Shown here: in pieces, positions 41,349 through 49,990 of the stretch
Position numbering within the stretch: position 1 is the first letter of the stretch
How the letters are laid out: each line of letters starts with the position of its first letter
Assembly: GCA_036378175.1 (NCBI GenBank)
Contig: DASUWY010000014.1
Span: forward strand, 62,001-126,000
DNA: 64,000 nucleotides
Reading direction: 5' to 3'
Origin: Thermoleophilaceae bacterium
GTDB lineage: Bacteria; Actinomycetota; Thermoleophilia; Solirubrobacterales; Thermoleophilaceae
The notes under the pieces: generated by a model
Database searches by the model: none
What the model saw: the letters and a program-made list of their open reading frames with translations, nothing else
Told to the model about the DNA's origin: nothing
Program-made: the position numbers and the translations under genes

Positions 41349-41962
41349 GCCATCTCCTTGGTCGGGATCCGATGACCTGCCAGCGCCTGCGCGCACGCGC
41401 GCGCCGCGCGGCGGATGCCGGTGAGCGACGGGTGAAAGCCGTCCGCCGCAAAGTTCTCGCGCCTGCTCGCGAGCGGATGGTCACCCCACTCGAGGCACAG
41501 CACGCCGTAGCGGCGGGACAGCATGCGGCTGATCTCGTTGAGCTGCCTGATGCCCTGCTCCACACGCCGCCGCGAGCGCGGGCGCAGGCCGATGTGCTCC
41601 GCGATCGGCGGCGTGGTGACGGTGACGATCGTGGCGTCCGGCAGCCGTTCTCTGATGGTGCGGAAGATGCGCTCGAGCGCTTCCGCATGAGCTTCGATGT
41701 CCGGCCGCACGCTGAGCAGCACGTCGTTCACGCCGCAGACCACCGTCACGAGATCGGGCTCGAGCTCCACGCACGGGTCGAGCTGGCGGTCCGCCACCTC
41801 CGAGGTGGTCGCCCCGGCCACGCCCAGGTTGTGGTACTCGGACGGCTCGAGCTCGGCGGCCAGCTCGTCCGGCCAGCGGGCGTCCAGCCCGGGCGCGCCG
41901 GCCGTGAAGCTGTCGCCGATCGCCACGTAGCGGCTGAACTCAGAGCGGGATGTTGCCCGCAT
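41345..41962 (-). CDS. SGNH/GDSL-family hydrolase inside the fatty-acid operon
   Basis: The 205-residue protein has block I AIGDSFTAG (Ser nucleophile), block II Gly in NLGVAGATT, block III CGVNDVL and block V DGFHPSLTG (Asp and His). No signal peptide is visible, so it acts in the cytosol. SGNH enzymes include TesA-type thioesterases and lipid esterases. Its position between the carboxyltransferase and MaoC genes, with overlaps on both sides, suggests an acyl-thioester or lipid substrate, but this is inference. Confidence 0.85.
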   Translation of the reverse strand: MRATSRSEFSRYVAIGDSFTAGAPGLDARWPDELAAELEPSEYHNLGVAGATTSEVADRQLDPCVELEPDLVTVVCGVNDVLLSVRPDIEAHAEALERIFRTIRERLPDATIVTVTTPPIAEHIGLRPRSRRRVEQGIRQLNEISRMLSRRYGVLCLEWGDHPLASRRENFAADGFHPSLTGIRRAARACAQALAGHRIPTKEMA

Positions 41963-43403
41963 GGGACCTCGTCCTCGGCTTCGGGAGCGATGCGATCGCC
42001 CAGGCCAGCCGGTCGCGCGTCTCGCGCGGCTCGATCACCTCGTCGATGAAGCCCTGCTGCGCGGCCAGGCTCGCGCCGAGGTGCTCCTCCGCGTATCCGT
42101 CGGCGAGCTCGGCGCGGGCGGCGGCGGGATCCTCGGCGGCTGCTATCTCGCGTCGCGCGATGATGCCCACGGCCTGCGGGGCTGCCATCACGCCGATCTC
42201 AGCTTGCGGCCAGGCGAAGGCGTAGTCGGCCCCGAGGTCGCGCGAGTTCATCGTGATGTAGGCGCCGCCGAACGCCTTGCGCAGCACCACGCTCAGCTTC
42301 GGCACCGTCGCCTCGGCGAACGCGTGCAGCAGCTTCGCGCCGTGGCGGATCACGCCGGCGCTCTCCTGCCTCGTGCCGGGCAGGAACCCGGGCGTGTCCA
42401 CGAGCACCACGAGCGGGAGGCCGAAGGTGTTGCAGGTGCGCACGAAGCGCGCGGCCTTCTGCGCGGCGTCGGCGTCGATCGTGCCGCCGAGGAACTTCGG
42501 CTGGTTCGCGATCACGCCGACGGCGTCGCCCTCGATGCGCGCGAAGCCGGTGACCATGTTCCTCGCCCATCGCTCGGAGATCTCGAGCAGCCGGCCGTTG
42601 TCGGCGATCGTGCGGATCACGTCACGGATGTCGTAAACGCGCCGCGCCTCGAGCGGGACGCAATGGCCGGGGTCGCCTCCGGAGTGCGCGGCGAAAGGCT
42701 GCGGCGGCACGTGCTCGTGGGCGTTCTGCGGCAGGTACGACAGGAGCTCGCGCGTGATGAAGATCGCCTCGGCGTCGTCCTCGGCCACCATCTGGCAGAC
42801 GCCGTTGCGCTCGTGCACGGCGGGCCCGCCGAGCTCCTCGGCGGTCACGTTCTCCCCCATCGCCTCGGCCACCACGCCGGGCCCGGTGAGGAACATCTTC
42901 GCCTCGCGCGTCATCAGGACGAAGTCGGTGAGCGCGGGCGCGTAGCAGCCGCCACCGGCGGAGGTGCCGCAGATCACCGAGATCTGCGGAATGAGCCCGG
43001 ACGCCGTCACGTGCTCGCGGAAGATGCGGCCGTAGCCGCCGAGAGCGGCGGTGCCCTCCTGCATCCGCGCCCCGCCGGACTCGATGAAGCCCACAGCCGG
43101 CACGCGCGCGTCCCGGGCGAGCTGGAGCACGCGCACGATCGTGTCCGCGTGCGCTGCGCCGAGCGAGCCGCCGGCGAAGCTCGCGTCCTGCGCGTACACG
43201 TACACGGGCCGGCCATCGATGAGGCCGGAGCCCCCCACCACGCCGTCGCCTGCGCGAGCCTTCGCGCCCATCGCGCGCGAGGTCACCGCGCTCCGGATCG
43301 TGCGCACGGTGCCCGGGTCGCAGAGCAGCTCGAGGCGGTCGAGCGCCGTGAGCCGCGGCGGGCTCGCCACGCGCAGGTGCGATGTGTGAGGGGCGACGGT
43401 CAT
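41940..43403 (-). CDS. Acyl-CoA (acetyl/propionyl-CoA) carboxylase, carboxyltransferase beta subunit
   Basis: The 487-residue protein has both crotonase-like halves of a biotin-dependent carboxyltransferase. Visible are FIESGGARMQEG, GTSAGGGCYAPAL (oxyanion hole) and VDTPGFLPGTRQE, followed by KAFGGAYITMNSRDLGADYAF in the C-domain (in part). Its place in the operon suggests malonyl-CoA supply for fatty-acid synthesis, like mycobacterial AccD6. The biotin carboxylase/carrier alpha subunit is not in this window. It overlaps fabF by 4 bp at the start and the SGNH gene by 23 bp at the end. Confidence 0.88.
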   Translation of the reverse strand: MTVAPHTSHLRVASPPRLTALDRLELLCDPGTVRTIRSAVTSRAMGAKARAGDGVVGGSGLIDGRPVYVYAQDASFAGGSLGAAHADTIVRVLQLARDARVPAVGFIESGGARMQEGTAALGGYGRIFREHVTASGLIPQISVICGTSAGGGCYAPALTDFVLMTREAKMFLTGPGVVAEAMGENVTAEELGGPAVHERNGVCQMVAEDDAEAIFITRELLSYLPQNAHEHVPPQPFAAHSGGDPGHCVPLEARRVYDIRDVIRTIADNGRLLEISERWARNMVTGFARIEGDAVGVIANQPKFLGGTIDADAAQKAARFVRTCNTFGLPLVVLVDTPGFLPGTRQESAGVIRHGAKLLHAFAEATVPKLSVVLRKAFGGAYITMNSRDLGADYAFAWPQAEIGVMAAPQAVGIIARREIAAAEDPAAARAELADGYAEEHLGASLAAQQGFIDEVIEPRETRDRLAWAIASLPKPRTRSHAGNIPL

Positions 43404-44602
43404 GCCGCTATGCAGAGCACCGCGTTGTGGCCGCCGAACCCGAACGAGTTCGAGATGGCCACCGCTCGCCCGTTCGCGCTCAGCGGACGCGGGCCGTCGG
43501 GGACGTAGTCGAGATCGAGCCCCTCGTCGGGCACCTCGTAGCCGAGCGTGGGTGGCGCAATCCGCTCGCGCAGCGCGAGCAGCGTGGCCACCGCCTCCAC
43601 GGCGCCGGCGGCGCCAAGCAGGTGGCCCACGGCGGACTTGGTTGAAGACACCGGCAGGCTCTTCGCAATGTCCTCGCCGAGGGCGGCCTTGAGAGCGTCT
43701 GTTTCGGAGCGATCGTTGAGCGGCGTGGAGGTGCCGTGTGCGTTCACGTAGTGCAGGTCGGAGGCGGACACGTCCGCGTCCTCGAGTGCACGCCTGATCG
43801 CGCGGGCGGCACCCCCGCCGCCGGGTTCGGGAGCAGTGAGGTGGAAGGCGTCTGCGCTTGCGCCGTAGCCGAGCAGCTCGCCCAGCACGGTGGCGCCGCG
43901 GGCCTCGGCCGAGTCGGCGGCTTCGAGCACGAGCACCCCGGCGCCCTCGCCCATCACGAAGCCGTCGCGCCGGGCGTCGAACGGCCGGGAGATGCCCGAC
44001 TCTGAGAGCGCGCCCATCGCGCCGAAGCAGGCGTACGCGAGCGGCGTGATGCCGGCCTCGGCCCCGCCTGTGACCACGGCGTCGGCGTCACCCGAGCGGA
44101 TCATGCGGAGCGCCGTGCCGATGGCGTCCGCGCCCGCGGCGCAGGCGGACACGGTGCTGAACGCAGGTCCCTTGAAGCCGTAGCGGAGCGCCAGGTTCGC
44201 GGCGGCTGCGTTGCCCATCATCAGCGGGATGCCGAGCGGGGACACGCGGCCGGGCCCGGATTCCTTCAGCACGTCGTGCTGGGTCTCGATGGTGGCGATG
44301 CCGCCGATGCCCGTGCCGATCACGCAACCCACGCGCTCGGCCTCGATCGGCAGCTCGTCGCCCTCCGTCCAGCCGGCCTGCTCGAGCGCCTCCTGGCACG
44401 CGGCGATGGCGAGCTGGGCGAATCGGTCCGTGCGCCGCAGCTCCTTCTTCGTCAGCACGTCGGCCGGCTCGAACTCGCTGCACGCGCCCACGCCGGACTC
44501 GATGCCGCACTCGCCGGCCTTCCAGCGCTCGTGCAGCGTGGTGGCGCCGTTGCCGAGTGGAGACACGGCACCCACGCCGGTGATGACGACCCTGCGGCTC
44601 AT
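43400..44602 (-). CDS. fabF: Beta-ketoacyl-ACP synthase II FabF
   Basis: The 400-residue protein begins RRVVITGVGAVSPLGNG and has the Cys-His-His triad: Cys in STVSACAAGADAIG, His in NAHGTSTPLND and His in SAVGHLLGAAGA. It elongates acyl-ACP with malonyl-ACP. Its stop overlaps the carboxyltransferase start and its own start overlaps the acpP stop, so fatty-acid elongation genes are translationally coupled. Confidence 0.95.
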   Translation of the reverse strand: MSRRVVITGVGAVSPLGNGATTLHERWKAGECGIESGVGACSEFEPADVLTKKELRRTDRFAQLAIAACQEALEQAGWTEGDELPIEAERVGCVIGTGIGGIATIETQHDVLKESGPGRVSPLGIPLMMGNAAAANLALRYGFKGPAFSTVSACAAGADAIGTALRMIRSGDADAVVTGGAEAGITPLAYACFGAMGALSESGISRPFDARRDGFVMGEGAGVLVLEAADSAEARGATVLGELLGYGASADAFHLTAPEPGGGGAARAIRRALEDADVSASDLHYVNAHGTSTPLNDRSETDALKAALGEDIAKSLPVSSTKSAVGHLLGAAGAVEAVATLLALRERIAPPTLGYEVPDEGLDLDYVPDGPRPLSANGRAVAISNSFGFGGHNAVLCIAA

Positions 44603-44847
44603 GACGCGCGGGCCACCACCAGGTCGATCGCGTCGCCAACGGTGTTCAGCTTCTCCATGTCCTCGCCCTTGAGGACCACGCCGAACTCCTCCTCCACCAC
44701 CTGCGCGACCTCAACGAGGTCGAGGGAGTCGACGTCGAGCGACTCGAAGGTCGCGTCGCGCGTGACGTCCTCGGGCTCGGGGCCGAGCTTGGCGATCGCC
44801 TCGACGATGGTGCTCTCGACTGTTTCCTGTGTTGCTGTAGCTGGCAT
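44599..44847 (-). CDS. acpP: Acyl carrier protein
   Basis: The 82-residue acidic protein has the phosphopantetheine attachment motif DVDSLDLVEVAQ (Ser is the attachment site) in a four-helix layout. It carries growing acyl chains between the enzymes encoded around it. It is placed between fabG and fabF, a common order. Confidence 0.95.
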   Translation of the reverse strand: MPATATQETVESTIVEAIAKLGPEPEDVTRDATFESLDVDSLDLVEVAQVVEEEFGVVLKGEDMEKLNTVGDAIDLVVARAS

Positions 44848-44860
44848 TGCGTTTCTCCTT

Positions 44861-45595
44861 TCAGGCGGTGAGGCCGCCGTCGACTGTCAGGGTGGTTCCG
44901 GTTACGTAGCCGGCGTCGTCGCTTGCCAGGAAGCGGACGCATGCGGCTATCTCCTCGGGTGTTCCGGCGCGGCGGGCCGGCACGGCGTCGAGGAAGCGCT
45001 GCTGGTCGATGCCCTCGGTGAGCTCGGTCTCCACGAGCCCGGGCGCCACCGCGTTCACGGTCACGCCGCGGCGCGCCACCTCCGCCGCCACGGTGCGGGT
45101 GAAGCCCACGAGGCCGGCCTTCGACGCCGCGTAGTTCGCCTGGCCGGCGTTGCCGCGCACTCCACCGACCACCGACGCGATGTTGATCACGCGGCCGTGC
45201 CGCGCGCGCATCATGCCCTTCAGGGCGCGCCGCGTCGTGCGGAAGGCACCGGAGAGATTGGTGGCGAGCACGTGCTCCCACTCGTCGTCATCGAGTTGCA
45301 TCGAAAGACCGTCGGCCCGCACGCCGGCGTTGTTCACGAGCACGAGCACGGGGCCGAAACGCTGCTCCAGCTCGGCGAACACGGAGTCGACCGCCTCCGG
45401 ATCGGCGACGTCCCCCCGCACACCGAGCGCCTGCCCACCCGCGCCCTCGATTTCGGAGACCACGCTCGCCGCGCCCTCCTCGTCGGTGCGGTAGTTAACG
45501 CCCACCGGCCAACCCTCGGCCGCGAGCGCGCGGGCGATCGCCGCGCCGATCCCGCGCGAGGCACCCGTGACGAGCGCGCAGCCCTCAGGACGCAT
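44861..45595 (-). CDS. fabG: 3-oxoacyl-ACP reductase FabG
   Basis: The 244-residue short-chain dehydrogenase has NADPH site TGASRGIGAAIARAL, NNAGV, the catalytic Ser in NIASVVGGVRG, YAASKAG (Tyr, Lys) and the C-terminal VTGTTLTVDGGLTA. It reduces 3-oxoacyl-ACP after FabH/FabF condensation. The 11-bp overlap with fabH upstream supports one operon. Confidence 0.93.
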   Translation of the reverse strand: MRPEGCALVTGASRGIGAAIARALAAEGWPVGVNYRTDEEGAASVVSEIEGAGGQALGVRGDVADPEAVDSVFAELEQRFGPVLVLVNNAGVRADGLSMQLDDDEWEHVLATNLSGAFRTTRRALKGMMRARHGRVINIASVVGGVRGNAGQANYAASKAGLVGFTRTVAAEVARRGVTVNAVAPGLVETELTEGIDQQRFLDAVPARRAGTPEEIAACVRFLASDDAGYVTGTTLTVDGGLTA

Positions 45596-46586
45596 CGTCG
45601 AGCCCCCATTCCATCAGCGCGCCGCCCCACGTGAAGCCCGCGCCGAAAGCTCCGGCGAGCACGCGCATGCCGGGCTTGAGGCGGCCGTCGGCCTCAGCTT
45701 CCGCGAGCGCGATCGGGATCGAGGCGGCTGAGGTGTTGCCGTAGTTCGCGATGCAGTCGATCACGCGCTCGGGCGAAAGGCCGAGCTTTTCCCCCACCGC
45801 CGCGATGATGCGCGCGTTCGCCTGGTGATAGACGAACAGGTCGACCTCCTCGAGGGCGAGCCCGGCGCGCTCCACCACCTCGAGCGTGACCTCGGAGATG
45901 CGGGCCACGGCATTCACGAAGGTGTCGTGGCCCTGCATCTCCAGCGTCCCTCCGCGACGAATCCGGATCATCTCGGGCGCGGATTCAGAGCCGAGGACGA
46001 TCGGTCCCATGCGGCCCTCGGAGGTGGCGGTCATCACCACGGCGCCCGCGCCGTCGCCGAAGAGCGCGGCCGTTCGGCGGTCGTCGTGGTTGAGATAGCG
46101 GTGGAGCGCATCCACCCCGATCACGAGCGCCTTGCGCGAGCGGCCGGACTCGAGTTGGGCGGTGGTCACCTGCAGCGCGGACACGAAGGCGGTGCACGCC
46201 GCGCCGACGTCGATCGGCGCGGCGTTCGCCAGGTCGAGCTCGCCGGCCACCAGCGGGGCCGTGTTGGGCGTGATCTCGTCCTGGGTGGTGGTCGCGACTA
46301 TCAGCAGATCGATCTCGTCCGGCGTGATGCCGGAACGCTCGAGCGCAAGCGCCCCCGCCTGCGCGGCGAGATCGCTCACGCGCTCGTGGTCGAGCAGGGC
46401 GCGGCGCTCCCTGATGCCGGTGCGCGTCTCGATCCAGCGCTCGTCCACTCCGAGGCGCTCCGCGATCGGCGCGTTCGTGATCGTCGTGTCCGGCACCGCG
46501 AGCACGGCGCAGCCGATGGCGGCGCCTCGCAGCTCGCGGTCGGCGAGCGGCGCGCGCTCGGCCACAGGTGCCGGTGCCTCACGCAC
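45585..46586 (-). CDS. fabH: Beta-ketoacyl-ACP synthase III FabH
   Basis: The 333-residue protein has the FabH triad: Cys in DVGAACTAFVSALQ, His in VYHQANARII and Asn in ANYGNTSAASIPIAL. WIETRTGIRERR near the N-terminus is family-typical. It starts chains by condensing an acyl-CoA primer with malonyl-ACP; primer preference (straight or branched) is not readable here. It precedes fabG and overlaps fabD by 8 bp. Confidence 0.93.
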   Translation of the reverse strand: MREAPAPVAERAPLADRELRGAAIGCAVLAVPDTTITNAPIAERLGVDERWIETRTGIRERRALLDHERVSDLAAQAGALALERSGITPDEIDLLIVATTTQDEITPNTAPLVAGELDLANAAPIDVGAACTAFVSALQVTTAQLESGRSRKALVIGVDALHRYLNHDDRRTAALFGDGAGAVVMTATSEGRMGPIVLGSESAPEMIRIRRGGTLEMQGHDTFVNAVARISEVTLEVVERAGLALEEVDLFVYHQANARIIAAVGEKLGLSPERVIDCIANYGNTSAASIPIALAEAEADGRLKPGMRVLAGAFGAGFTWGGALMEWGLDDAS

Positions 46587-47418
46587 GGGCAGCCTCCTGG
46601 GATACGACCTCGGCGTTCACGTCGGCGCCGAGCGTCTTGCGCACGAGGCCGGTGAGCACCCGGCCTGGACCCACCTCGAGGAAGCGGGTGGCGCCGCGGT
46701 CACGCAGCGCGAGCGCGATCTCACGCCAGCGCACGGGGGACGTGAGGCCCTCCACCAGGCGAGCCCGGATGTCGTCGTCGAACGGAGCGGCGGTCACGCC
46801 CGAGTACACGGGCACGCGCGGGTGGTTCAGCTCGACCGCGTCCAGCGCCTCTTCGAGCTCGGGTGCGGCGGCGGCCATCGCCGGCGAGTGGAAGGCGCCG
46901 CTCACGCGCAGCCGCGCCGCGCGCAGACCCTCGACCTTCGCTCGGCCGCATGCGGCATCGATCGCAGCGGCGTCGCCCGAGAGCACAACCTGCTCAGGCG
47001 AGTTGTCATTGGCGAGGGTGAGCTCGAAGCGCTCCGCGAGATCGCTCGCCGTGGGCAGCGGCGCGCCCACGGCCATCATGCCGCCGCCCGTGGCGCGGTG
47101 CATGAGCCGGCCACGCAACGCGACGAGCTTCAGCCCGTCGCGCTCGGACATCGCCCCGGCGGCCACGAGCGCGGCGAACTCGCCCAGCGAGTGTCCCGCC
47201 ATCAGCTCCACGTTCTCGTTCTCGAGCAGGGACCAGCCGGCCAGGCTCGCGCAGTAGATCGCGGGCTGCGCCATGTGCGTGCCCTCGCCCACCCTCTCGA
47301 ACGGGTCAAGGCGGAGCTCCTCCTGGCAGAGCTCGAGCAGGTCCGGGCGCAGTCGCTCCACGACTGAGCGCATGTCAGGCGTCTGGCTTCCCTGGCCGGG
47401 GAACAGAGCTGCGATCAA
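46579..47418 (-). CDS. fabD: Malonyl-CoA:ACP transacylase FabD
   Basis: The 279-residue protein has FPGQGSQ near the start, the nucleophile motif GHSLGEFAAL, ALRGRLMHRA with the substrate Arg, and SGAFHSPAM with the catalytic His. Translation starts at a TTG (47418) preceded by GGAGG with a 5-bp gap, in keeping with the conserved N-terminus. It is the first gene of the nine-gene fatty-acid operon that runs to 40027. Confidence 0.93.
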   Translation of the reverse strand: MIAALFPGQGSQTPDMRSVVERLRPDLLELCQEELRLDPFERVGEGTHMAQPAIYCASLAGWSLLENENVELMAGHSLGEFAALVAAGAMSERDGLKLVALRGRLMHRATGGGMMAVGAPLPTASDLAERFELTLANDNSPEQVVLSGDAAAIDAACGRAKVEGLRAARLRVSGAFHSPAMAAAAPELEEALDAVELNHPRVPVYSGVTAAPFDDDIRARLVEGLTSPVRWREIALALRDRGATRFLEVGPGRVLTGLVRKTLGADVNAEVVSQEAARA

Positions 47419-47848
47419 CGGATCCTCCAGGGCCGCGGAACGGTCGCGGCATCGGGGCGTTGTGGAGAGTTACTCGGCGCCCCTGCGCAGGCCACGCGCG
47501 GCCACGCGTTTACCCCCCGGTCGGGGGGCGAGCGCTGGACATGTGGGGGGCGGCCTTCGGCCGCAGCCCAGAGTTGCGGAATTGCGGAGGTGCGGAGGTG
47601 CAGGGGGTGTTCTCCGCGAAGCCGCTTCCGAGACCTACACGTCTACTGCAGCAATAACGAGCTGCACGGAGCTTGCTGCCACATCCGAGCGGTGCCGTTA
47701 TTGCTGCTGTAAGCGCGACGAAGACAGGCCCGTGACACGGGGGCCGTCCCTGCACTCCGCAATTCCGCAATTCCGCAATTCCGCAGTTCGAGGCCTCAAC
47801 TCAGCCGTGCCTGGGTATTGACTGCGCAGGGCAGGCAGCGGGAGCCGA
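47419..47848. other. 430-bp gene-free stretch between fabD and the STAS gene
   Basis: No convincing gene lies here on either strand. It must hold the promoters of both divergent units, but I see no clear -35/-10 pair for fabD. It contains GC-rich hairpins at 47513-47528 (six C, GGTC, six G) and 47550-47564 (GCGGCC-TTC-GGCCGC), then a 220-bp element with concentric inverted repeats (listed separately). The STAS gene has a GGGAG ribosome site about 4 bp before its ATG. Confidence 0.7.
47571..47790. repeat. 220-bp element with concentric inverted repeats (MITE-like or structured RNA)
   Basis: The left outer arm (47571-47605) is built of 8-bp units related to TGCGGAAT; the right arm (47748-47790) carries CCGCAATT three times plus CCGCA (47757-47785). 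The two arms are inverse complements, the left one lacking a unit. Nested inside is a second inverted pair, 47646-47659 and 47696-47709 (14 bp, one mismatch, core GCAGCAATAACG). Both pairs share a centre near 47679. The left inner arm contains GCAGCAATAA and the right inner arm its complement TTATTGCTGC; the 50-bp repeats at 2.8 and 13.1 kb also contain TTATTGCTGC. No ORF of note lies inside. Confidence 0.75.
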
Positions 47849-48250
47849 ATGGCGACGCACTTTTACATCGAGATCCATCCGCTCGACCATGGGGTGACCG
47901 AGGTCAGGCTGTTCGGCGACGCGGACCTCGCGGTGGCGCCGGAGCTGCAGGAGAAGATGGACGCCCTGATCCGCGAGCAGAAGACGCGGCTGCTGATCAA
48001 CCTGACCGAGCTGCGGTTCATCGACTCGACCGCACTCGGCACGCTGCTGCACACGGCGCGCCACGCTCGGCGCAAGCGCGGCCGGGTGGCGGTGGTCTGC
48101 CCCGATCCCGCGATGCGCGGGCTGTTCGAGCTCGTGGGACTGAACCTCATCTTCCCGGTGGAGGACTCGACCGACAGGGCGCTCGCGCACCTCGTGTCAC
48201 GCCGGCGCTTCAAGCGCCGCTCGGCATCCCCGCCGGCCGAAGCCCCCTAG
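47849..48250 (+). CDS. STAS-domain anti-sigma-factor antagonist
   Basis: The 133-residue protein has the SpoIIAA-like STAS fold: VTEVRLFGDADLAVAPELQE early and the phosphorylation loop LRFIDSTALGTLL, where Ser is the site normally phosphorylated by an RsbW/SpoIIAB kinase. Unphosphorylated antagonists bind the anti-sigma factor and free the sigma factor. No kinase or sigma gene is adjacent. The last 20 residues are basic and Pro-rich. It overlaps the convergent response regulator by 4 bp. Confidence 0.88.
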   Translation: MATHFYIEIHPLDHGVTEVRLFGDADLAVAPELQEKMDALIREQKTRLLINLTELRFIDSTALGTLLHTARHARRKRGRVAVVCPDPAMRGLFELVGLNLIFPVEDSTDRALAHLVSRRRFKRRSASPPAEAP

Positions 48251-48858
48251 CCGATCAGGCCGAGTTCCTGCGCCTGCCGCACCGCCTCCGCACGGTTGCG
48301 GACGCTGAGCTTTCGATACACGGCGCTCGTGTGCTCCTTCACGGTGTGTGGCGAGAGAAAGAGCCGCTCCGCGATCTCACGGTTGGTCGCGCCCGTGGCG
48401 ATCAGGTCGAGAACCTCGCGCTCGCGCGCCGACAGCTGCGCCGGCGCCGCCACAGCCTGCTCGCGCTGCGGCCGGAACACGGTCATCCCCATGCCCACCA
48501 TGCGCACGGCCTTGGCCACGTCGTCGGCGTCCCAGTCCTTTGACACGAAGCCGGACGCGCCCGCGGCGCGCGCCACGTGCTGCGACATCCGCCCGGCGCC
48601 CGAGATCAGCAGCACCCGCGTGCGCGGTGACTCGCGCCTGATCGTCTCGCACAGCTCGGCGCCGGACTGGTCGCCGAGGAAGAGATCCACGAGCGCCACC
48701 TCGGGCTCGTACCGGCGCACCAGCTCGAGGGCGTCCCCGGAGTCACGCGCGGTGAGGCAGCGCTCCACCCACGGCTGCTGCCCAAGCAGCAGGCGGAAGC
48801 CCCACTGCACCACCTCGTGGTCGTCCACCACGAGCACGCTGAAGCGGTTCTTGCTCAC
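48247..48858 (-). CDS. NarL/LuxR-family response regulator
   Basis: From GTG 48858 the 203-residue protein has a receiver domain (VLVVDDHEVVQWGFR with the acidic pocket, VALVDLFLGDQSG with the phosphoacceptor Asp, SKDWDAD with the conserved Lys) and a LuxR helix-turn-helix (LSAREREVLDLIATGATNRE; SPHTVKEHTSAVYRKL). Its start overlaps the stop of the kinase gene (GTGA), so the pair is a cognate two-component system. Confidence 0.92.
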   Translation of the reverse strand: MSKNRFSVLVVDDHEVVQWGFRLLLGQQPWVERCLTARDSGDALELVRRYEPEVALVDLFLGDQSGAELCETIRRESPRTRVLLISGAGRMSQHVARAAGASGFVSKDWDADDVAKAVRMVGMGMTVFRPQREQAVAAPAQLSAREREVLDLIATGATNREIAERLFLSPHTVKEHTSAVYRKLSVRNRAEAVRQAQELGLIG

Positions 48859-49958
48859 AGCGGCACCACCAGCCGCGTGCGCCAGCGCCCGGCGTCGGCC
48901 GCGCCGAACTCCACCACGCCGCCCACCTGCAGCGCCTCGAGCGACGCCAGCCGCAGCCCCATCCCCGTGCCGGACGACTGACCGTTCACGCCGTCGTTCA
49001 CGACCTCCACCGAGAACGTGTCGGCGGACAGCTTCACGCGCACCTCGATCGCGCTCGGAGACGCATGGCGCACGGCGTTCCGCAGCGACTCCCCGAGCAC
49101 CGCCTGCGAGAGCGGCTCGAGCCTGGGCGGCACCTCGGAGTCGCCGTCCCATTCGATGGACACGGGAACGTCGGCGTAGCCCTGCTCGAGCCGGCCCAGC
49201 TCCTCGCGCAGCGTCGTGCCGGTGCTGCGGGGTCGCGGAGAGAGCGTGCGCTCGAGCGCGGTGCGGAGGTCGGCCAGCGCCTCCCGCATCTCGCTGCGGC
49301 AGCGCTCTCGATCGGCGGCCTCGAGCTCCACCTCGGAGCTGAGCACGAGCGACACGCCGAACAGCCTGTGCATCACGCGCTCGTGCACCTCGCGCGCGAG
49401 CTCGATCCGCTCGTACAACCTCCGGGCGCGCTCCTGCTGGCGCGTGGCAATCCGCGCGCTTGCCGCGAGCGCGGCCAGCTTGCCGAGCGACCACATCGTG
49501 TGCCGCTCGTCATCGGTGAGCTTGAACCGTCCGCCGCCGCGGTCGGCGAAGATCACTCCGAACCAGCGATTGGCCGCCGACAGCGGCGTGCACGTGAGCG
49601 TGGTCACCTGGAGCGCGCCCTTGTAACGCGCGGGTATCTCGTGCGCGAGCTGCTCCGGCGTGAGCTCCTGAACCTCGTCGAGCGCGAGCGCGCGCTGCGC
49701 GACGGGTGTCTCGTCGAGCGTTCCGTGCACGTCCACGAGCAGGGACGCGTCGATCCCGTGCGAGCCGGCGGCCACCACGCGCGCGAGCGAGTCGTCGTAG
49801 AGCATGAGCACCGCGCGGCGCATCGTCGTGAGGCGGCAGAGCGCCTCGCACAGACGGTTGTAGAACTCGCCGGGCTCGGTCTCGCTCTCGATCCCCGAGA
49901 ACAGCTCGACGAAGACGTCGAGCGTCTCCACCTGGGGCGAGAGGACTCCGTTCCCCAT
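48855..49958 (-). CDS. GAF-domain NarX-type sensor histidine kinase
   Basis: From ATG 49958 the 367-residue soluble protein has an N-terminal GAF domain (about residues 15-170), a HisKA_3-like dimerisation helix (ELAREVHERVMHRLFGVSL, with the presumed phospho-His in VHER) and a HATPase domain (ESLRNAVRHASPS as N-box; GMGLRLASLEALQVGG as G2). The usual DxxxQ after the His is altered (ERVMHR), so autokinase activity should be checked. No membrane segment is seen; the GAF domain probably senses a cytosolic signal. The frame is open upstream to 50108 but without support. Confidence 0.85.
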   Translation of the reverse strand: MGNGVLSPQVETLDVFVELFSGIESETEPGEFYNRLCEALCRLTTMRRAVLMLYDDSLARVVAAGSHGIDASLLVDVHGTLDETPVAQRALALDEVQELTPEQLAHEIPARYKGALQVTTLTCTPLSAANRWFGVIFADRGGGRFKLTDDERHTMWSLGKLAALAASARIATRQQERARRLYERIELAREVHERVMHRLFGVSLVLSSEVELEAADRERCRSEMREALADLRTALERTLSPRPRSTGTTLREELGRLEQGYADVPVSIEWDGDSEVPPRLEPLSQAVLGESLRNAVRHASPSAIEVRVKLSADTFSVEVVNDGVNGQSSGTGMGLRLASLEALQVGGVVEFGAADAGRWRTRLVVPL

Positions 49959-49990
49959 ACGTGGACGGTACCCGGGGCGACGGCCGGCGA

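Noticed and set aside
47513-47528. CCCCCC-GGTC-GGGGGG hairpin as a rho-independent terminator
   Set aside because: No U-tract follows on either strand, and it lies upstream of, not after, the adjoining operons.
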